NCBI RefSeq assembly: GCF_009811555.1
Contig: NZ_BLIN01000005.1
Coordinates: 4,287,501-4,351,500, forward strand
Length of the DNA stretch: 64,000 nt
Source of the DNA: Streptomyces caniferus
Lineage (GTDB): Bacteria > Actinomycetota > Actinomycetes > Streptomycetales > Streptomycetaceae
Reading direction: 5' to 3'
Shown here: positions 18,580-27,953 of the stretch, one piece after another
Layout of the letters: every line of letters starts with the position of its first letter
Numbering within the stretch: position 1 is the stretch's first letter
Notes under the pieces: generated by a model
What the model was told of the DNA's origin: nothing
Databases searched by the model: none
Seen by the model: only the letters and a program-made list of their open reading frames with translations
Made by a program: the position numbers and the translations under genes

Positions 18580-19277
18580 TCCGCCCGGCCCCGGTCCGCA
18601 CCGGCGTCCTGGTCCCGGGGCTCCCCGGGCCGGGCCGCGGCGGGCAGTTCGTAGACGCTGACGGCGAACGGGCGGAAGGAGTCCGGTTCCACGTGCTCGA
18701 TCACACGGTGGAGCCCGGCGACAGCCTCGAAGTACGCACAGAACCTGCGGGACTCCGGCCAGGGGTGCACCAGGACCAGCAGCCCGCCGGGCGCCACGGC
18801 CCGGGTCAGATGGGCGCAGGCCCGCCGCAGATGCTGGGGCCGGCCCAGGTAGTACAGCAGCTCGGCGCAGAAGACGAGGTCGAACCGGTCCTCGGGGGGC
18901 GCGGTGAGGATGTTGAGCCGCGCGAACCGGGGAGCGGGGGTGCGGCCGGGCCCGGGAGTACGGGCGCGGGCGAGCGCGCGCTCCGAGATGTCCACACCGG
19001 TGATGTCCGCCTGCGGAAACGCGGCCGCGAGGCGGTGGGTGAAGGTGCCCTCGCTGCACCCGACGTCCAGGATCCGCCGGTAGGGGCGCCGGGGCAGCAG
19101 CCGCAGGGTCGTCGCGTACTTGAACTGCTCGTAGTCGTCCACGGCCAGCCCCCACGGGTCCGGCCGCCGGTGCCACCAGTCGAAGTACCAGTGCAGGACC
19201 CGTCCCTGGCCACGGAGGCCGATGAAGGAGAGCGCGGCGAAGAGGGCGCGGTGCGCGCGGTCGAGGAGGCGGTGCAT
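18576..19277 (-). CDS. SAM-dependent methyltransferase (NodS/class I)
   Basis: This is a 233-residue class I methyltransferase: SAM loop ILDVGCSEGTFTHRL (about 70-84), acidic residue at the end of strand 2 (ITGVDIS) and the FDLVFCAELLYYL motif. The N-terminal region DWWHRRPDPWGL resembles NodS-type N-methyltransferases and those in glycan-modification loci. The ATG at 19277 has GGAAGG six bases upstream. It sits between GT4 and GT87 genes on one strand and overlaps the latter, so it probably methylates the sugar, lipid or intermediate built by these enzymes. This is inferred from context. Confidence 0.78.
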   Translation of the reverse strand: MHRLLDRAHRALFAALSFIGLRGQGRVLHWYFDWWHRRPDPWGLAVDDYEQFKYATTLRLLPRRPYRRILDVGCSEGTFTHRLAAAFPQADITGVDISERALARARTPGPGRTPAPRFARLNILTAPPEDRFDLVFCAELLYYLGRPQHLRRACAHLTRAVAPGGLLVLVHPWPESRRFCAYFEAVAGLHRVIEHVEPDSFRPFAVSVYELPAAARPGEPRDQDAGADRGRAE

Positions 19278-19347
19278 GAGAACCTTCCGGCAATTGTGGT
19301 GGCCACGCTCCCGGGAGGCCGCCGGACGTATGCGGTATGACGGTGCG

Positions 19348-20466
19348 TCAGCGGGTGACGTCGTCGTAGGCGTGGGCGAACGCTTCGGTGACCACGGGCC
19401 AGGTGCAGTGCACCGGTTCGGTCTCCCAGTTGTGTGCGGCCAGGGCGCGCCGGGCCCCCGGGGTACGGGCCAGCCAGAGCACCTCGTCGGCCAGGGCGAA
19501 TGCCGAGTGGCCGACGAGCGCCCCCTCGCGGTTGTGCCGTACGAAGTCGGCGACGCCGGTGTGCTCCCGGGCGAGGACCGGGAGTCCGCTGGTACGCGCC
19601 TCCAGGGCCGCGATCCCGAAGGACTCCCGTCGGCAGGGATTGACGAACAGGTCCGCCCCGGCCAGCAGCTCCCGTACCTCTCCGGGCTGCAGCCGGCCCG
19701 CGAGGCGGATCCAGCTGTCCATCCCGTTGCGGCGCAGATAGCGCTGTATCGGCCGCAGGCTCGGTCCGGCGCCGGCGAACGTGGCGCGCAGCGCGGTGCC
19801 CCGGCGGGACATCCGCGCGTGGGCGGAGTGCAGCGCCGCCAGCAGCTCCATGGGTTCCTTGCGCGGGACGAGCCGGCCGACGGCGACGACGTGCACCCGG
19901 CCGTCCTGGCGCTCGGCCGGGCCACCCGGGCTGCGCCACCAGGCGGCGTCGATGCCGTTGGGAATGACGCGGGGGCGGACGCCGGGAAGCGCCTGCCGGA
20001 TCAGCCCGGCGGCCGACCTGCTCACGGTCGTCACCGCCACCGGAGCGGTGGGGCCGTGCCCGGTCCGGCTCAGCAGCCGGTACAGGGCGCGCACCACGGG
20101 GTCCCACATGCTGTGGACGGTGGCCACGGCGGGGATGCCCCGGCGCCGGGCGCAGGCCAGCGCGGCCCAGGCGAAGGGGGAGGCCGCGCCCAGGTGCACA
20201 TGGACCACGCGTGGGTGACGCTCCGTCAACAACCGGTCGATGGCGTGTCCCGCCCTGGGGTGAACGGGCAGCTGCCCGGGCAGCCGCGCGCTGATCCTGT
20301 GCACGGGATACGGCCATGAGGCGGCCTTCGCCCCCGCAGCGGCGGGCGTCGCGGTGACGACCTCGGCGGCCTGGCCCGCCCGGTGCTGGGCGGCGGCCAG
20401 GGCGGCGACCTGGATTTCGATACCTCCCGTCCGCGGTGCAAAGCAGTCTGAAATGTGAAGGATCAT
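19348..20466 (-). CDS. GT4-family glycosyltransferase
   Basis: This is a 372-residue GT-B fold glycosyltransferase. The N-terminal HISDCFAPRTGGIEIQV motif, the IPNGID linker (about residue 175), VAVGRLVPRKEPMELL and the E-x7-E nucleotide-sugar motif in RRESFGIAALEA are all family GT4. Related proteins include PimB-type and sugar-lipid transferases. The ATG at 20466 is 60 bases from the divergent PIG-L deacetylase, so the two genes share a short bidirectional promoter. It probably adds a hexose to a cytoplasmic lipid or glycan precursor in this gene block. Confidence 0.82.
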   Translation of the reverse strand: MILHISDCFAPRTGGIEIQVAALAAAQHRAGQAAEVVTATPAAAGAKAASWPYPVHRISARLPGQLPVHPRAGHAIDRLLTERHPRVVHVHLGAASPFAWAALACARRRGIPAVATVHSMWDPVVRALYRLLSRTGHGPTAPVAVTTVSRSAAGLIRQALPGVRPRVIPNGIDAAWWRSPGGPAERQDGRVHVVAVGRLVPRKEPMELLAALHSAHARMSRRGTALRATFAGAGPSLRPIQRYLRRNGMDSWIRLAGRLQPGEVRELLAGADLFVNPCRRESFGIAALEARTSGLPVLAREHTGVADFVRHNREGALVGHSAFALADEVLWLARTPGARRALAAHNWETEPVHCTWPVVTEAFAHAYDDVTR

Positions 20467-20525
20467 GGCTGCACTTCCGACATGGGGCGTGAAGTTCCCC
20501 AGTATGGGGTGGTAAAGCATGGTTC

Positions 20526-21365
20526 GTGAGACATACGTGCTTGTTCTTTCATGCGCATCCGGACGATGAGGCGCTGCTGACCGCCGGGACCATGGCGCGC
20601 CTGGCCGGTCAGGGACACCGTGTGGTGCTGGTGCTGGCCACGGCGGGCGAGCGCGGCCTGGCCCCGGCGTCCTCGCGGGAGCGCGGCCTGGGCGAGGTGC
20701 GCCGCGAGGAGGCGCACGCCTCCGCCCGGATCCTGGGCTGCTCCCGGGTCGCCTTCCTCGGCTACGCCGATTCCGGGCACACGTCCGCCCCGGCCCCCGC
20801 CCGCACCGGCGCGGAGCCGTTCGCGTCGGCGGACGTCGACGAGGCGGCCGCCCGCCTGGCCGCACTGCTCACCGAGGAGCGCGCCGACCTGCTGACCGTC
20901 TACGACCCGGCGGGCGGCTACGGGCACCCGGATCACGTACAGGTCCACCGGGTCGGCTACCGGGCCGCCCGTATGGCGGGCACCCCGGTGGTGCTGGAGG
21001 CCACCGTCGACCGCACCCTCCTGCTGCGCGGACTGCGTGCCGCCTCGTGGGTCCACCGCTTCCCTCCGCAGTTCGACCGCGACTCCTTCCGGCAGGCGTA
21101 CGGCGCCCGTGCCGAGATCACCCACCGGGTACCGGTCAAACAGCACTGGAGAGCCAAGCGCGCCAGCATGTCCGCGCACCTCAGCCAGGCCGGGGGCGGC
21201 GACTCCGAACGCACCCTGGCCGCCCTGGGCCGGCTGCCCGGACCGGCCTTCCGCCAGGTGATGGGGACCGAGTGGTACATCCAGCGCGGGCTGCCCGCGG
21301 GGCCCGTCCTGCGCGATCCGCTGGCCACGCTGCCGGGCGGCAGGGTGACGGCACGAAGCCGATGA
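20526..21365 (+). CDS. PIG-L family N-acetylglucosamine-type deacetylase
   Basis: This is a 279-residue protein with the zinc-binding signature AHPDDEAL at residues 10-17 and the distal HPDHVQVH motif, as in PIG-L, MshB and BtrD. Family members remove an N-acetyl group from GlcNAc-linked inositols, lipids or antibiotics. The GTG at 20526 is used; the ribosome site is weak and the first codons sit close to the presumed promoter, so a leaderless transcript is possible. The downstream membrane-protein gene overlaps by ATGA. In context it probably deacetylates an amino-sugar in the same glycoconjugate. Confidence 0.83.
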   Translation: MRHTCLFFHAHPDDEALLTAGTMARLAGQGHRVVLVLATAGERGLAPASSRERGLGEVRREEAHASARILGCSRVAFLGYADSGHTSAPAPARTGAEPFASADVDEAAARLAALLTEERADLLTVYDPAGGYGHPDHVQVHRVGYRAARMAGTPVVLEATVDRTLLLRGLRAASWVHRFPPQFDRDSFRQAYGARAEITHRVPVKQHWRAKRASMSAHLSQAGGGDSERTLAALGRLPGPAFRQVMGTEWYIQRGLPAGPVLRDPLATLPGGRVTARSR

Positions 21366-22396
21366 CACTCCTCACCGCGCGTGTGCCGAAGTCCGCCCTG
21401 CGGCTGCTGGGCCTGCTCTCCTCCGCCGCCGGCCTCGTCCTGCTGGCCCTGGCACTGCCGAGGGCGGCGGGAACGGACTGGGCCGCCGTCCGGACCCACC
21501 TCGGGCACGTCGGCGGCCCGCAGGTGGCGCTGCTGTGCGCCCTGGCCGGTGCCGCGCTGTGGAGCTACACCTACGTGCTCAGCGCCGCCCTGCCCGGCCT
21601 GACCCTGCGTCAGGCGCTGCTGGTGAACTGCACCGGCAGCGCCGTGAGCAATCTGCTGCCGCTCGGCGGCGGCGCGGGGGTCGCGGTCACCTATGCCATG
21701 ACGCGCCGCTGGGGGCATCCGCCGCGGGCCGTCGCCGTGTGCGTCGCGCTCACCGGGGTGTGCAACGTGGCCGCCCGGCTGGTCCTGTCGGCGGTGGGCG
21801 CGCTGCTGCTGGCGGGGACGCCCGTCCCCGGCATCGGCTGGGCGGCGGCCGCGGGCGGGGTGGTCCTCGCCGTGCCCGTGGCGCTCGCGGCCGGGTGGCC
21901 GGTCCTGCGCCACTGCCGCAGGGCGCCCGGCAGCCCCCGGCGGGCGGCGCGGGCGGGCGCGCTGGGGCGGAGCACCCGGCGCGCCCGGCAGTTCGCGGCG
22001 CGGTTGCGCGACGAGAGCCGGGACCTCGTCCGCCGGTCGTGGGCACGGCTGGTGTGCGGCATGGCCGCCACCCTGGCGGCACAGGGCGCGCTGTTCCTGG
22101 CCTGCCTGCAGGCGGCGGGCTCGCGTACGGGGACGGGGGAGGCGCTGGCGGTGTTCGCGGCCAGCCGCCTGCTGACCCAGATCGCGGTCACCCCCGGCGG
22201 GATCGGCGTCACCGAGTGCGCCGCCGCCGTCGCGCTGGTCGCCCTCGGCGGCGCCCCGGCGGCGGTGGCCTCGGCCATGCTGCTGTTCGCCACGTTCACG
22301 CATCTGCTGGAGATTCCGCTCGGCGCGCTCACCGGCGCGCTCTGGCTGCTGCGCGCGGGACGACGGCGGCCGGCACCGGCACCGGCCGCTCCTTAG
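21362..22396 (+). CDS. UPF0104/AglD-type lysylphosphatidylglycerol synthase-like membrane protein
   Basis: This is a 344-residue integral membrane protein with about eight helices of the UPF0104 (flippase-like, MprF N-domain) superfamily. Typical motifs are NCTGSAVSNLLPLGGGAGVAVTYAMTRRWG and TQIAVTPGGIGVTEC, both close to the family consensus. Members move or modify lipids across the membrane. The start overlaps the deacetylase stop (ATGA). Its last 68 bases overlap the convergent mannosyltransferase gene. A flippase-like role for a lipid-linked sugar made by the neighbours is plausible but inferred. Confidence 0.78.
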   Translation: MTLLTARVPKSALRLLGLLSSAAGLVLLALALPRAAGTDWAAVRTHLGHVGGPQVALLCALAGAALWSYTYVLSAALPGLTLRQALLVNCTGSAVSNLLPLGGGAGVAVTYAMTRRWGHPPRAVAVCVALTGVCNVAARLVLSAVGALLLAGTPVPGIGWAAAAGGVVLAVPVALAAGWPVLRHCRRAPGSPRRAARAGALGRSTRRARQFAARLRDESRDLVRRSWARLVCGMAATLAAQGALFLACLQAAGSRTGTGEALAVFAASRLLTQIAVTPGGIGVTECAAAVALVALGGAPAAVASAMLLFATFTHLLEIPLGALTGALWLLRAGRRRPAPAPAAP

Positions 22397-23786
22397 GCGG
22401 CCACCGCAGCACCGCCGCCACCGCCACCGCTCCCCCGAGGGCGGCCGCCAGCCCGCTCGCCCAGGTGGGCCCCTGCCCCGAGGGCATCACCACCAGGGTC
22501 AGCCCCACCACCGCCGCCTTGGCGCCGCCCCGCGCCAGCCGTCGCCAGGACACCGCCGCCAGCGGCACCAGCGCCCACAGCAGGTACCAGGGCTGCGCGA
22601 CCGGGGCGGCGGCGACCAGCACCAGCAGCGCCGTTCCCGTCGCCCGCTCGGCGCCGACCCGTGGGGCGCACCGCACCCAGTAGCCCACCGCGCCCAGGCC
22701 CACCAGCAGTCCGGCCAGCCGCGCGGCCGTCATCGCACCGGCCGCCGTGCCCCACCCCAGCCCCTGGGCGAGCCACCCCAGCAGATGGCCCGCGTCCGTG
22801 CTCGGGGAGAGCAGGGTGTGCACCGCGGCGGGCGTACGGAGGGTCCACAGCCACCCCCAGCCCTGGCCGCACGCGGCGACCCCCGTCACCAGCGCGGCGG
22901 CCGCCACCCCGGCGATCGCCGCGGCCTGCCGCACCCGCCGCCATGCGCCGTCCCGCCCCGCCACGGTCACCGCCGCCGCGCACAGCAGGGCCACCACGGC
23001 GGGAGCCTTCACCAGCGCCGCCGCGGTCAGCACGACGGTCCCCACGGCCCAGCGCCCCCGGTGGAACGCCAGCAGCCCGGCCGTCATCAGCCCGAGCATC
23101 AGCGCCTCGTTGTGCGCCCCGCCGACCAGGTGCAGCAGCACCAACGGGTTGAGCGCACCGGCCCACAGCGCACCGGCCGCACCGGAGCCCGACGCGGCCG
23201 CCAGCCGCCGCAGGGCCCACACCATGAGGGCCAGACCGGCCACCGCCACCAGCCGCAACCCCAGGGCCGCGGCCACCACATGCTGTTCGCCGGTGACCGC
23301 CACCACGGCCCGCGCCGCGGCGACGGACAGCGGCCCGTACGGGGCCGGTGCGTCGTGCCACATCCCGGGCACATTGGCCGCGAGCGGGCCGCCCAGCGCC
23401 GCCGGGCCCAGCGCGTACACATCGCGTCCGCGGCCCGCCAGCGCGCCCTGGGCGAGATAGCTGTAGGCGTCGCTGCTGCCCAGCAGCGGGCCCGGCACCA
23501 GCGGCAGCGCCCAGCACCACAACGCCCGGTGCAGCGGCCGCCACCCGCCGGCCGTCCCGTCCGCGACGCGCGTGCCCAGCCGCCACCACGCGGCGATCAG
23601 CAGCACCAGCCCGGCGTACGACACGGCGACGCCCACGCACCGGAGCGACTCGCCGGGCCGCCCCCACAGACCGTCCGGCACCCCTTGCGGCAGCGCGCCC
23701 GAGCCCCAGCCGCCGACGCCCAGCAGTACCGACCCCAGCGTGCCCAGGAGCACCTCTCCCCGGACGGTGACCCCTGCCGCGCTCAT
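22329..23786 (-). CDS. MptB-like polyprenol-phosphate-mannose alpha-1,6-mannosyltransferase
   Basis: This is a 485-residue GT-C protein with about twelve helices. The loop after the second helix pair has SSDAYSYLAQGALAGRGRDVY, followed by PAPYGPLSV and GGAHNEALMLGLM, the arrangement seen in MptA/MptB mannosyltransferases of actinobacteria. It probably uses polyprenol-phosphate mannose on the outer face of the membrane to extend a mannan or lipomannan-like chain. The ATG at 23786 has only a weak ribosome site. It overlaps the convergent UPF0104 gene by 68 bases and completes the glycoconjugate block. Confidence 0.82.
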   Translation of the reverse strand: MSAAGVTVRGEVLLGTLGSVLLGVGGWGSGALPQGVPDGLWGRPGESLRCVGVAVSYAGLVLLIAAWWRLGTRVADGTAGGWRPLHRALWCWALPLVPGPLLGSSDAYSYLAQGALAGRGRDVYALGPAALGGPLAANVPGMWHDAPAPYGPLSVAAARAVVAVTGEQHVVAAALGLRLVAVAGLALMVWALRRLAAASGSGAAGALWAGALNPLVLLHLVGGAHNEALMLGLMTAGLLAFHRGRWAVGTVVLTAAALVKAPAVVALLCAAAVTVAGRDGAWRRVRQAAAIAGVAAAALVTGVAACGQGWGWLWTLRTPAAVHTLLSPSTDAGHLLGWLAQGLGWGTAAGAMTAARLAGLLVGLGAVGYWVRCAPRVGAERATGTALLVLVAAAPVAQPWYLLWALVPLAAVSWRRLARGGAKAAVVGLTLVVMPSGQGPTWASGLAAALGGAVAVAAVLRWPPKERPVPVPAAVVPRAAARARR

Positions 23787-23876
23787 CCGGCCAACCTAGA
23801 CGCGGGACCGGCCCGCACGGCGCACGCGGACGGACATGTCGCCCGTCCGGGCCGGGGCCCGCGCACCGGCGCCGGA

Positions 23877-25382
23877 TCAGTCGGCGCAGGACACGTCCCG
23901 CTGCGGGCGCCGGCCCGTCGTCAGGAAGGCGGTGACCGCCCGGTCGCCGCAGGCGGTGCCGTTGGCCAGGTAGGCGCCGTGCCCGCCGTGCTCCAGGGTG
24001 ACCATGCGGGCCCGGCCGCCCAGGGCCTGACGCATCTTCAGGGCGCCGGAGTACGGGCTGACCGGGTCCCGGCGGTTCTGGAGCATCAGGATGTCGGACG
24101 GGCCCGCGTCGGTGATCCGCGTGGGCTGCTCGGCCGGCGCGTCCTTCCAGAAGGCGCAGTGCGTGACGTTCACCGGCATCCCGGCCGTGAGCGGGTGTCG
24201 GACCCGGTCGGCGGCCACCGCGCGCCGGTACGCGGGCACCGACGCCGGCCAGCGCACGTCGTTGCAGAGGGTGGCCAGCACGACCGCGGCCTTGGCGTCC
24301 GGCAGCGGCCCGGCGAGGGCGTCCGGGAGCACCGGTCGTGCGGCCGGGTCCTGGGCCTGGCGCACGAGCCGGGCGAACTGGCGGAAGAGGCCGTCGCTCT
24401 GCAGGGTGTTCTGCAGCGCCTGGCGCAGCCGGTTGCCGGTCAGCGGGACGCCCTTCGTGGCGGACTCCTTCGGTGCGCGGTCCAGCTCCGCCGCCAGCGC
24501 GAGGAACAACGGCCGTACATCCTGGGGGCGTTCGGCCAGCCGCAGCCCCTCGTCCTCCCGGGCCGGATCGGCCGCCCAGGCCGCGAAGTCGGGGAACCGG
24601 TCGTCCGCGCCCACCGCCATGTTCGCCAGCCACCTGCGCTCCAGCCGGGCCGGGTCGGGGTCGTCGTTGCTGTCCAGCACCCAGCGGTCGGTGTGCTGCG
24701 GGTACTTCTGTGCGTACACCGCCCCGACGTACGTCCCGTACGAGGTCGCCCAGGCCGACAGTTTCTCCTCGCCCAGGGCCCGGCGGAGGCGGTCGATGTC
24801 GCGCACCTCGTTCGCGGTGGACAGGCTGCGCAGCACGGCACCGCCATGACGGCCGCAGGCGTCGGCGATCCGCCGGGACCGGGCGAGGTTCTCCGTGATG
24901 TCGCCGTCCGGTGCCGGCCAGGGCCGCAGGGCCACCAGGTGCCGGTCGTCCGCGTCGAGCGCACAGCTCGCCGTCGAACTGCCGCCCGTCCCCCGCGGGT
25001 CGAAGGTGACGAGGTCGTAGGCCCCGGCCATCTCCTTGCCCAGCGCGGCCCCCTTCGCGGTCAGCCGCGGCAGCCCGGGTTCGCCCGGCCCGCCGGGGAT
25101 CATCAGCAGCGTGCCCCGCCGCGCCGCGGGCCGGTCGCTGCGCACCCGGGACACGGCGAGGGTGAGCCGCGGGCCGTCCGGGTCGCGGTAGTCGACCGGT
25201 ACGGGCAGCTCGGCGCACTCCTGCCGGGGGAGGCCCGGCTGGGCGCACGGTCCCCAGGCGAGGGCCGGCCCCGTCGTACCGGGGGCCTGGGCACGGGCCG
25301 CCGGGGAGACCGCGGCCAGGGTGCCGGCGACGGCCGCGGCGGAGAGCGTGAGCAGCAGGGCGCGGTGGGCGTAAGTCGTCAT
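23877..25382 (-). CDS. Secreted alpha/beta-hydrolase (tripeptidyl aminopeptidase-like)
   Basis: This is a 501-residue secreted hydrolase. The signal peptide is residues 1-31 (AHRALLLTLSAAAVAG, cut near ARAQA). The fold has the oxyanion GGPGEPG, FDPRGTGGSS, the nucleophile S214 in WATSYGTYVG, the acid in LQNRRDPVSP and the histidine in LEHGGHGAY. It resembles Streptomyces SlpD/SlpE and tripeptidyl aminopeptidases that trim N-terminal tripeptides from secreted proteins. The elbow reads A-T-S-Y-G rather than the usual G-x-S-Y-G, which is a mild deviation. It is a single gene. Confidence 0.85.
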   Translation of the reverse strand: MTTYAHRALLLTLSAAAVAGTLAAVSPAARAQAPGTTGPALAWGPCAQPGLPRQECAELPVPVDYRDPDGPRLTLAVSRVRSDRPAARRGTLLMIPGGPGEPGLPRLTAKGAALGKEMAGAYDLVTFDPRGTGGSSTASCALDADDRHLVALRPWPAPDGDITENLARSRRIADACGRHGGAVLRSLSTANEVRDIDRLRRALGEEKLSAWATSYGTYVGAVYAQKYPQHTDRWVLDSNDDPDPARLERRWLANMAVGADDRFPDFAAWAADPAREDEGLRLAERPQDVRPLFLALAAELDRAPKESATKGVPLTGNRLRQALQNTLQSDGLFRQFARLVRQAQDPAARPVLPDALAGPLPDAKAAVVLATLCNDVRWPASVPAYRRAVAADRVRHPLTAGMPVNVTHCAFWKDAPAEQPTRITDAGPSDILMLQNRRDPVSPYSGALKMRQALGGRARMVTLEHGGHGAYLANGTACGDRAVTAFLTTGRRPQRDVSCAD

Positions 25383-25495
25383 GGGGCAAGGGTTGTCGAG
25401 CGGCGGACCGGTGCCCATCCGGCTGCCGGGACATCCGTGGTGGGGTTTCCCCGAGGACGCGCCGCGGCCCGGCCGTGCGCCGCGGACCGGCCGCC

Positions 25496-26236
25496 TCACT
25501 CCCCGATGGTGATCAGGGCCAGCGTGATGTTGTCGGGACCGCCCGCCTCGATGGCGGACTTCCACAGCTCGAACGCGGCCCGGCCGCCGCTGTGGAGCCG
25601 CAGCAGGCCGCCGACGTCGTCCTCCGGGACGGGGTCGGTCAGCCCGTCGGTGCACACCAGATAGCGGTCGCCCACGGAGAGCGGTGCGGTCGCGACGTGC
25701 GGGGTGACGGCGCTGAACTCCGGTGCGCCGCCGAGCGCCTGGGTCACCAGCGAGGTGGTGCGCCGTCCCGGCGAGGGCGGCGGGCTGTCGTCCACGCTCA
25801 CCTGGCGCAGGGCCTCGCCGGTCGCGTCGAACACCCGACTGTCCCCGACGTTGAACACCACCACGGACTTCTCCTGTACGACCGCACCGGCGACGGTGGT
25901 GCCCATGGTGGTCAGCTCCGGGTCCCGCTCGGCGGCCGCGTACACCGCACGGTTGCAGAGGTCCAGCACGTCGCCGACCGCGTCCTTGGTTTCCAGCGAC
26001 GGGCCGAGGGCGGCCAGGTGCCGGACGACCAGGGCGCTGGCCACCTCGCCGGCCGGCTGTCCGCCGATGCCGTCGGCGACCGCGACGACCAGCGGGGTGC
26101 CGACCGGGAACACCAGGGTCTGCGGGTTCTCGGTCACGGTGCCGCAGAGCGTCCAGGGGCCGACGACCAGGCTGTCCTCGTTGTGCTCGCGGATCAGCCC
26201 GGTGTGGCTCAGGGCGGTCACGGTGAGGTACGGCAT
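25496..26236 (-). CDS. PP2C-type Ser/Thr protein phosphatase
   Basis: This is a 246-residue metal-dependent phosphatase. It has the PP2C motifs REHNEDS (motif 1), VAVADGIGGQPAGEVAS (motif 2, metal aspartate and glycines), GTTVAGAVV, NVGDSRVF, YLVCTDGLTD and GGPDNITLALI. It probably reverses phosphorylation by kinases such as the two in this window. I start it at the ATG at 26236, where the catalytic fold begins; an in-frame upstream start at 26314 would add 26 unconserved residues. It precedes no obvious operon partner. Confidence 0.85.
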   Translation of the reverse strand: MPYLTVTALSHTGLIREHNEDSLVVGPWTLCGTVTENPQTLVFPVGTPLVVAVADGIGGQPAGEVASALVVRHLAALGPSLETKDAVGDVLDLCNRAVYAAAERDPELTTMGTTVAGAVVQEKSVVVFNVGDSRVFDATGEALRQVSVDDSPPPSPGRRTTSLVTQALGGAPEFSAVTPHVATAPLSVGDRYLVCTDGLTDPVPEDDVGGLLRLHSGGRAAFELWKSAIEAGGPDNITLALITIGE

Positions 26237-26350
26237 GGACGTGTCCCGGCTCCGGTGCTCCGCTACGGCACTCCCGTCGACCCCCGAGCCGTGCCGTACC
26301 CCCATTGTGGTCACCGGCCGGCCCCGCGCGCCCGTCGGCGGGCGGGCCGG

Positions 26351-27481
26351 TCAGCCGGTCTGCTCGCCCCTCAGGGTGGTGCGCTGCATCAGCCGGGAGA
26401 TGTCCTTCCCGGTCACGATCCCCACCAGCTGCCCCGCGTCCACGACGAGGAGGCGCGCGCCGGTACGCAGGCTGATCCGTTCGAGCGCCTCGCTCAGCAG
26501 ATCGTCCGGAGCGGCGACCGCGCACTGGGACAGCGGGGTCGCCGCCTCGCGCACCCGCACCGTCTCCCGGCTCGGGCCGGGCACCGACGCGAGCCGGGAG
26601 ACCTGCACGATGCCGCTGGGGCGGCCCTCGAAGTCGAGCAGCGGCAGCGCGGAGTGGCGGGAGCGGACCACCACCTCGTCGATGAAGCGCCGGACGGTCA
26701 GCCAGTCGGCGCCGGTCACCACCGGACTGGACATGGCATCGGCGACCCGTATTCCGCGCAGCGCGGTGTGCAGGGCGGCGCGGCGCCGCTCCGCCCCGGC
26801 GACGACCATGACGAAGAGGCCGATGAAGACGATCCACAACCCGCCCGGTGCCCCGCGCAGCACCGAGATCCAGCCGGCGGCCACCAGCAGCAGCCCCATG
26901 ATCTGGCCGCCCCGGGACGCCGCCAGATCCGCACGGTCCCGGTCCCCGGTGCGCCACCACAGCACCGCCTGCACCACCCGCCCGCCGTCCAGCGGCACCG
27001 CGGGCAGCAGGTTGAACACCCCCAGGAACAGGTTCGCCCAGCCCAGCCACGCCAGGACGACCGAGGGCACCGCCCAGCCGGACAGCTGGTGCAGCCCGAA
27101 CCCGGCCCCGAGCGCGACACCGCCGATGACCAGGCTGGTCAGCGGCCCGCTGACGGCCACGGCGAAGGCCGCCGCCGCGGACTGCGGCCGCCCCATCCGG
27201 GTCGTACCGCCCAGCGCCCACAGCGTCACGTCCTGGACCGAGATCTTGTTGCGCAGGGCGGTCGCGGCGTGCGCCGTCTCGTGCAGCAGCAGGCTGCCCA
27301 TGAGCAGCGCGGCCCCGATGACACCGGCGAGCGCGTACACGCTGTCCGACCGGCCCGGCGTCCAGACGGGCAGGCCCTGATGGCCGAGTCCGTACGCGAA
27401 CAGGCCCACCAGCAGCGGCACGCTCCAGTGCATGCGCAGCGGCACCCCGACCACATGTCCGACACGGACCGAGCCGTTCAT
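26351..27481 (-). CDS. Site-2 protease (M50B) with C-terminal CBS domains
   Basis: This is a 376-residue integral membrane metalloprotease. HETAH (67-71) supplies two zinc ligands and NLLPAVPLDGGR (around 155-167) the third. About six helices surround these. After residue ~250 come two CBS domains (GIRVADAMSSPVVTG and TPLSQCAVAAPDDLLSEAL) that probably bind an adenosine ligand and regulate the enzyme. Homologues cleave membrane-anchored anti-sigma factors or secretion leaders. The ATG at 27481 has AGGAGACGACG upstream. It is divergent from the small gene at 27666. Confidence 0.87.
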   Translation of the reverse strand: MNGSVRVGHVVGVPLRMHWSVPLLVGLFAYGLGHQGLPVWTPGRSDSVYALAGVIGAALLMGSLLLHETAHAATALRNKISVQDVTLWALGGTTRMGRPQSAAAAFAVAVSGPLTSLVIGGVALGAGFGLHQLSGWAVPSVVLAWLGWANLFLGVFNLLPAVPLDGGRVVQAVLWWRTGDRDRADLAASRGGQIMGLLLVAAGWISVLRGAPGGLWIVFIGLFVMVVAGAERRRAALHTALRGIRVADAMSSPVVTGADWLTVRRFIDEVVVRSRHSALPLLDFEGRPSGIVQVSRLASVPGPSRETVRVREAATPLSQCAVAAPDDLLSEALERISLRTGARLLVVDAGQLVGIVTGKDISRLMQRTTLRGEQTG

Positions 27482-27665
27482 CGTCGTCTCCTGCCGGCCG
27501 GCGCCCGGCCCCTGGGAGCGGGCCCTGACGGCCCGCACTCCGTGAACCGGCCGATCCGGCGCCCACCACAATTGTCGCTCGCACCGCCCGCGCCGGCCGC
27601 AGAAAGGACGGCCGGGCGTCCGGGTGGCACGCTGGTGGTACGGACCGAACCGCCGGAGGTGCGTC

Positions 27666-27953
27666 ATGGGACCCCGCCACCACTTCCACCTGGACCAGGG
27701 TGATCACTCGATCACCGTGAACGTCGGGCCGGGCCGGTCCGGGGAGATCGAGCTGCTGGTCGACGGCAAGGTGGTCGCGTACCAGAAGCACCACGCCCCC
27801 GGCATGAACGTGCTGGCCGGCGAACTCCCCGAGGAGCCCGCCCACCCCTTCCGCGTCCTGCTGCGCCAGCCGCACCTCGTCCCCTCGATGCCCCGCTGCA
27901 CGCTGGAGCTGGACGGCGTGGAGCAGCCGATGCCGGAGCGGCTGGTGCTCTAG
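27666..27953 (+). CDS. Conserved hypothetical protein (95 aa)
   Basis: This is a small soluble protein beginning MGPRHHFHLDQGDHSITVNV, with alternating polar and hydrophobic residues suggesting a beta-sandwich (VNVGPGRSGEIELLVDGKVVAYQ, CTLELDGVEQPMPERLVL). A good CCGGAGGTGCGTC ribosome site precedes the ATG. No catalytic motif is visible. It diverges from the site-2 protease gene with a ~185-base promoter region between them. Confidence 0.7.
   Translation: MGPRHHFHLDQGDHSITVNVGPGRSGEIELLVDGKVVAYQKHHAPGMNVLAGELPEEPAHPFRVLLRQPHLVPSMPRCTLELDGVEQPMPERLVL

Noticed and set aside
22785..25664. Very long open frame on the plus strand (959 codons)
   Set aside because: It runs antisense to three well-supported genes, has Arg/Gly/Pro-rich low-complexity sequence and no motif. 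It is a frame shadow of GC-rich DNA.
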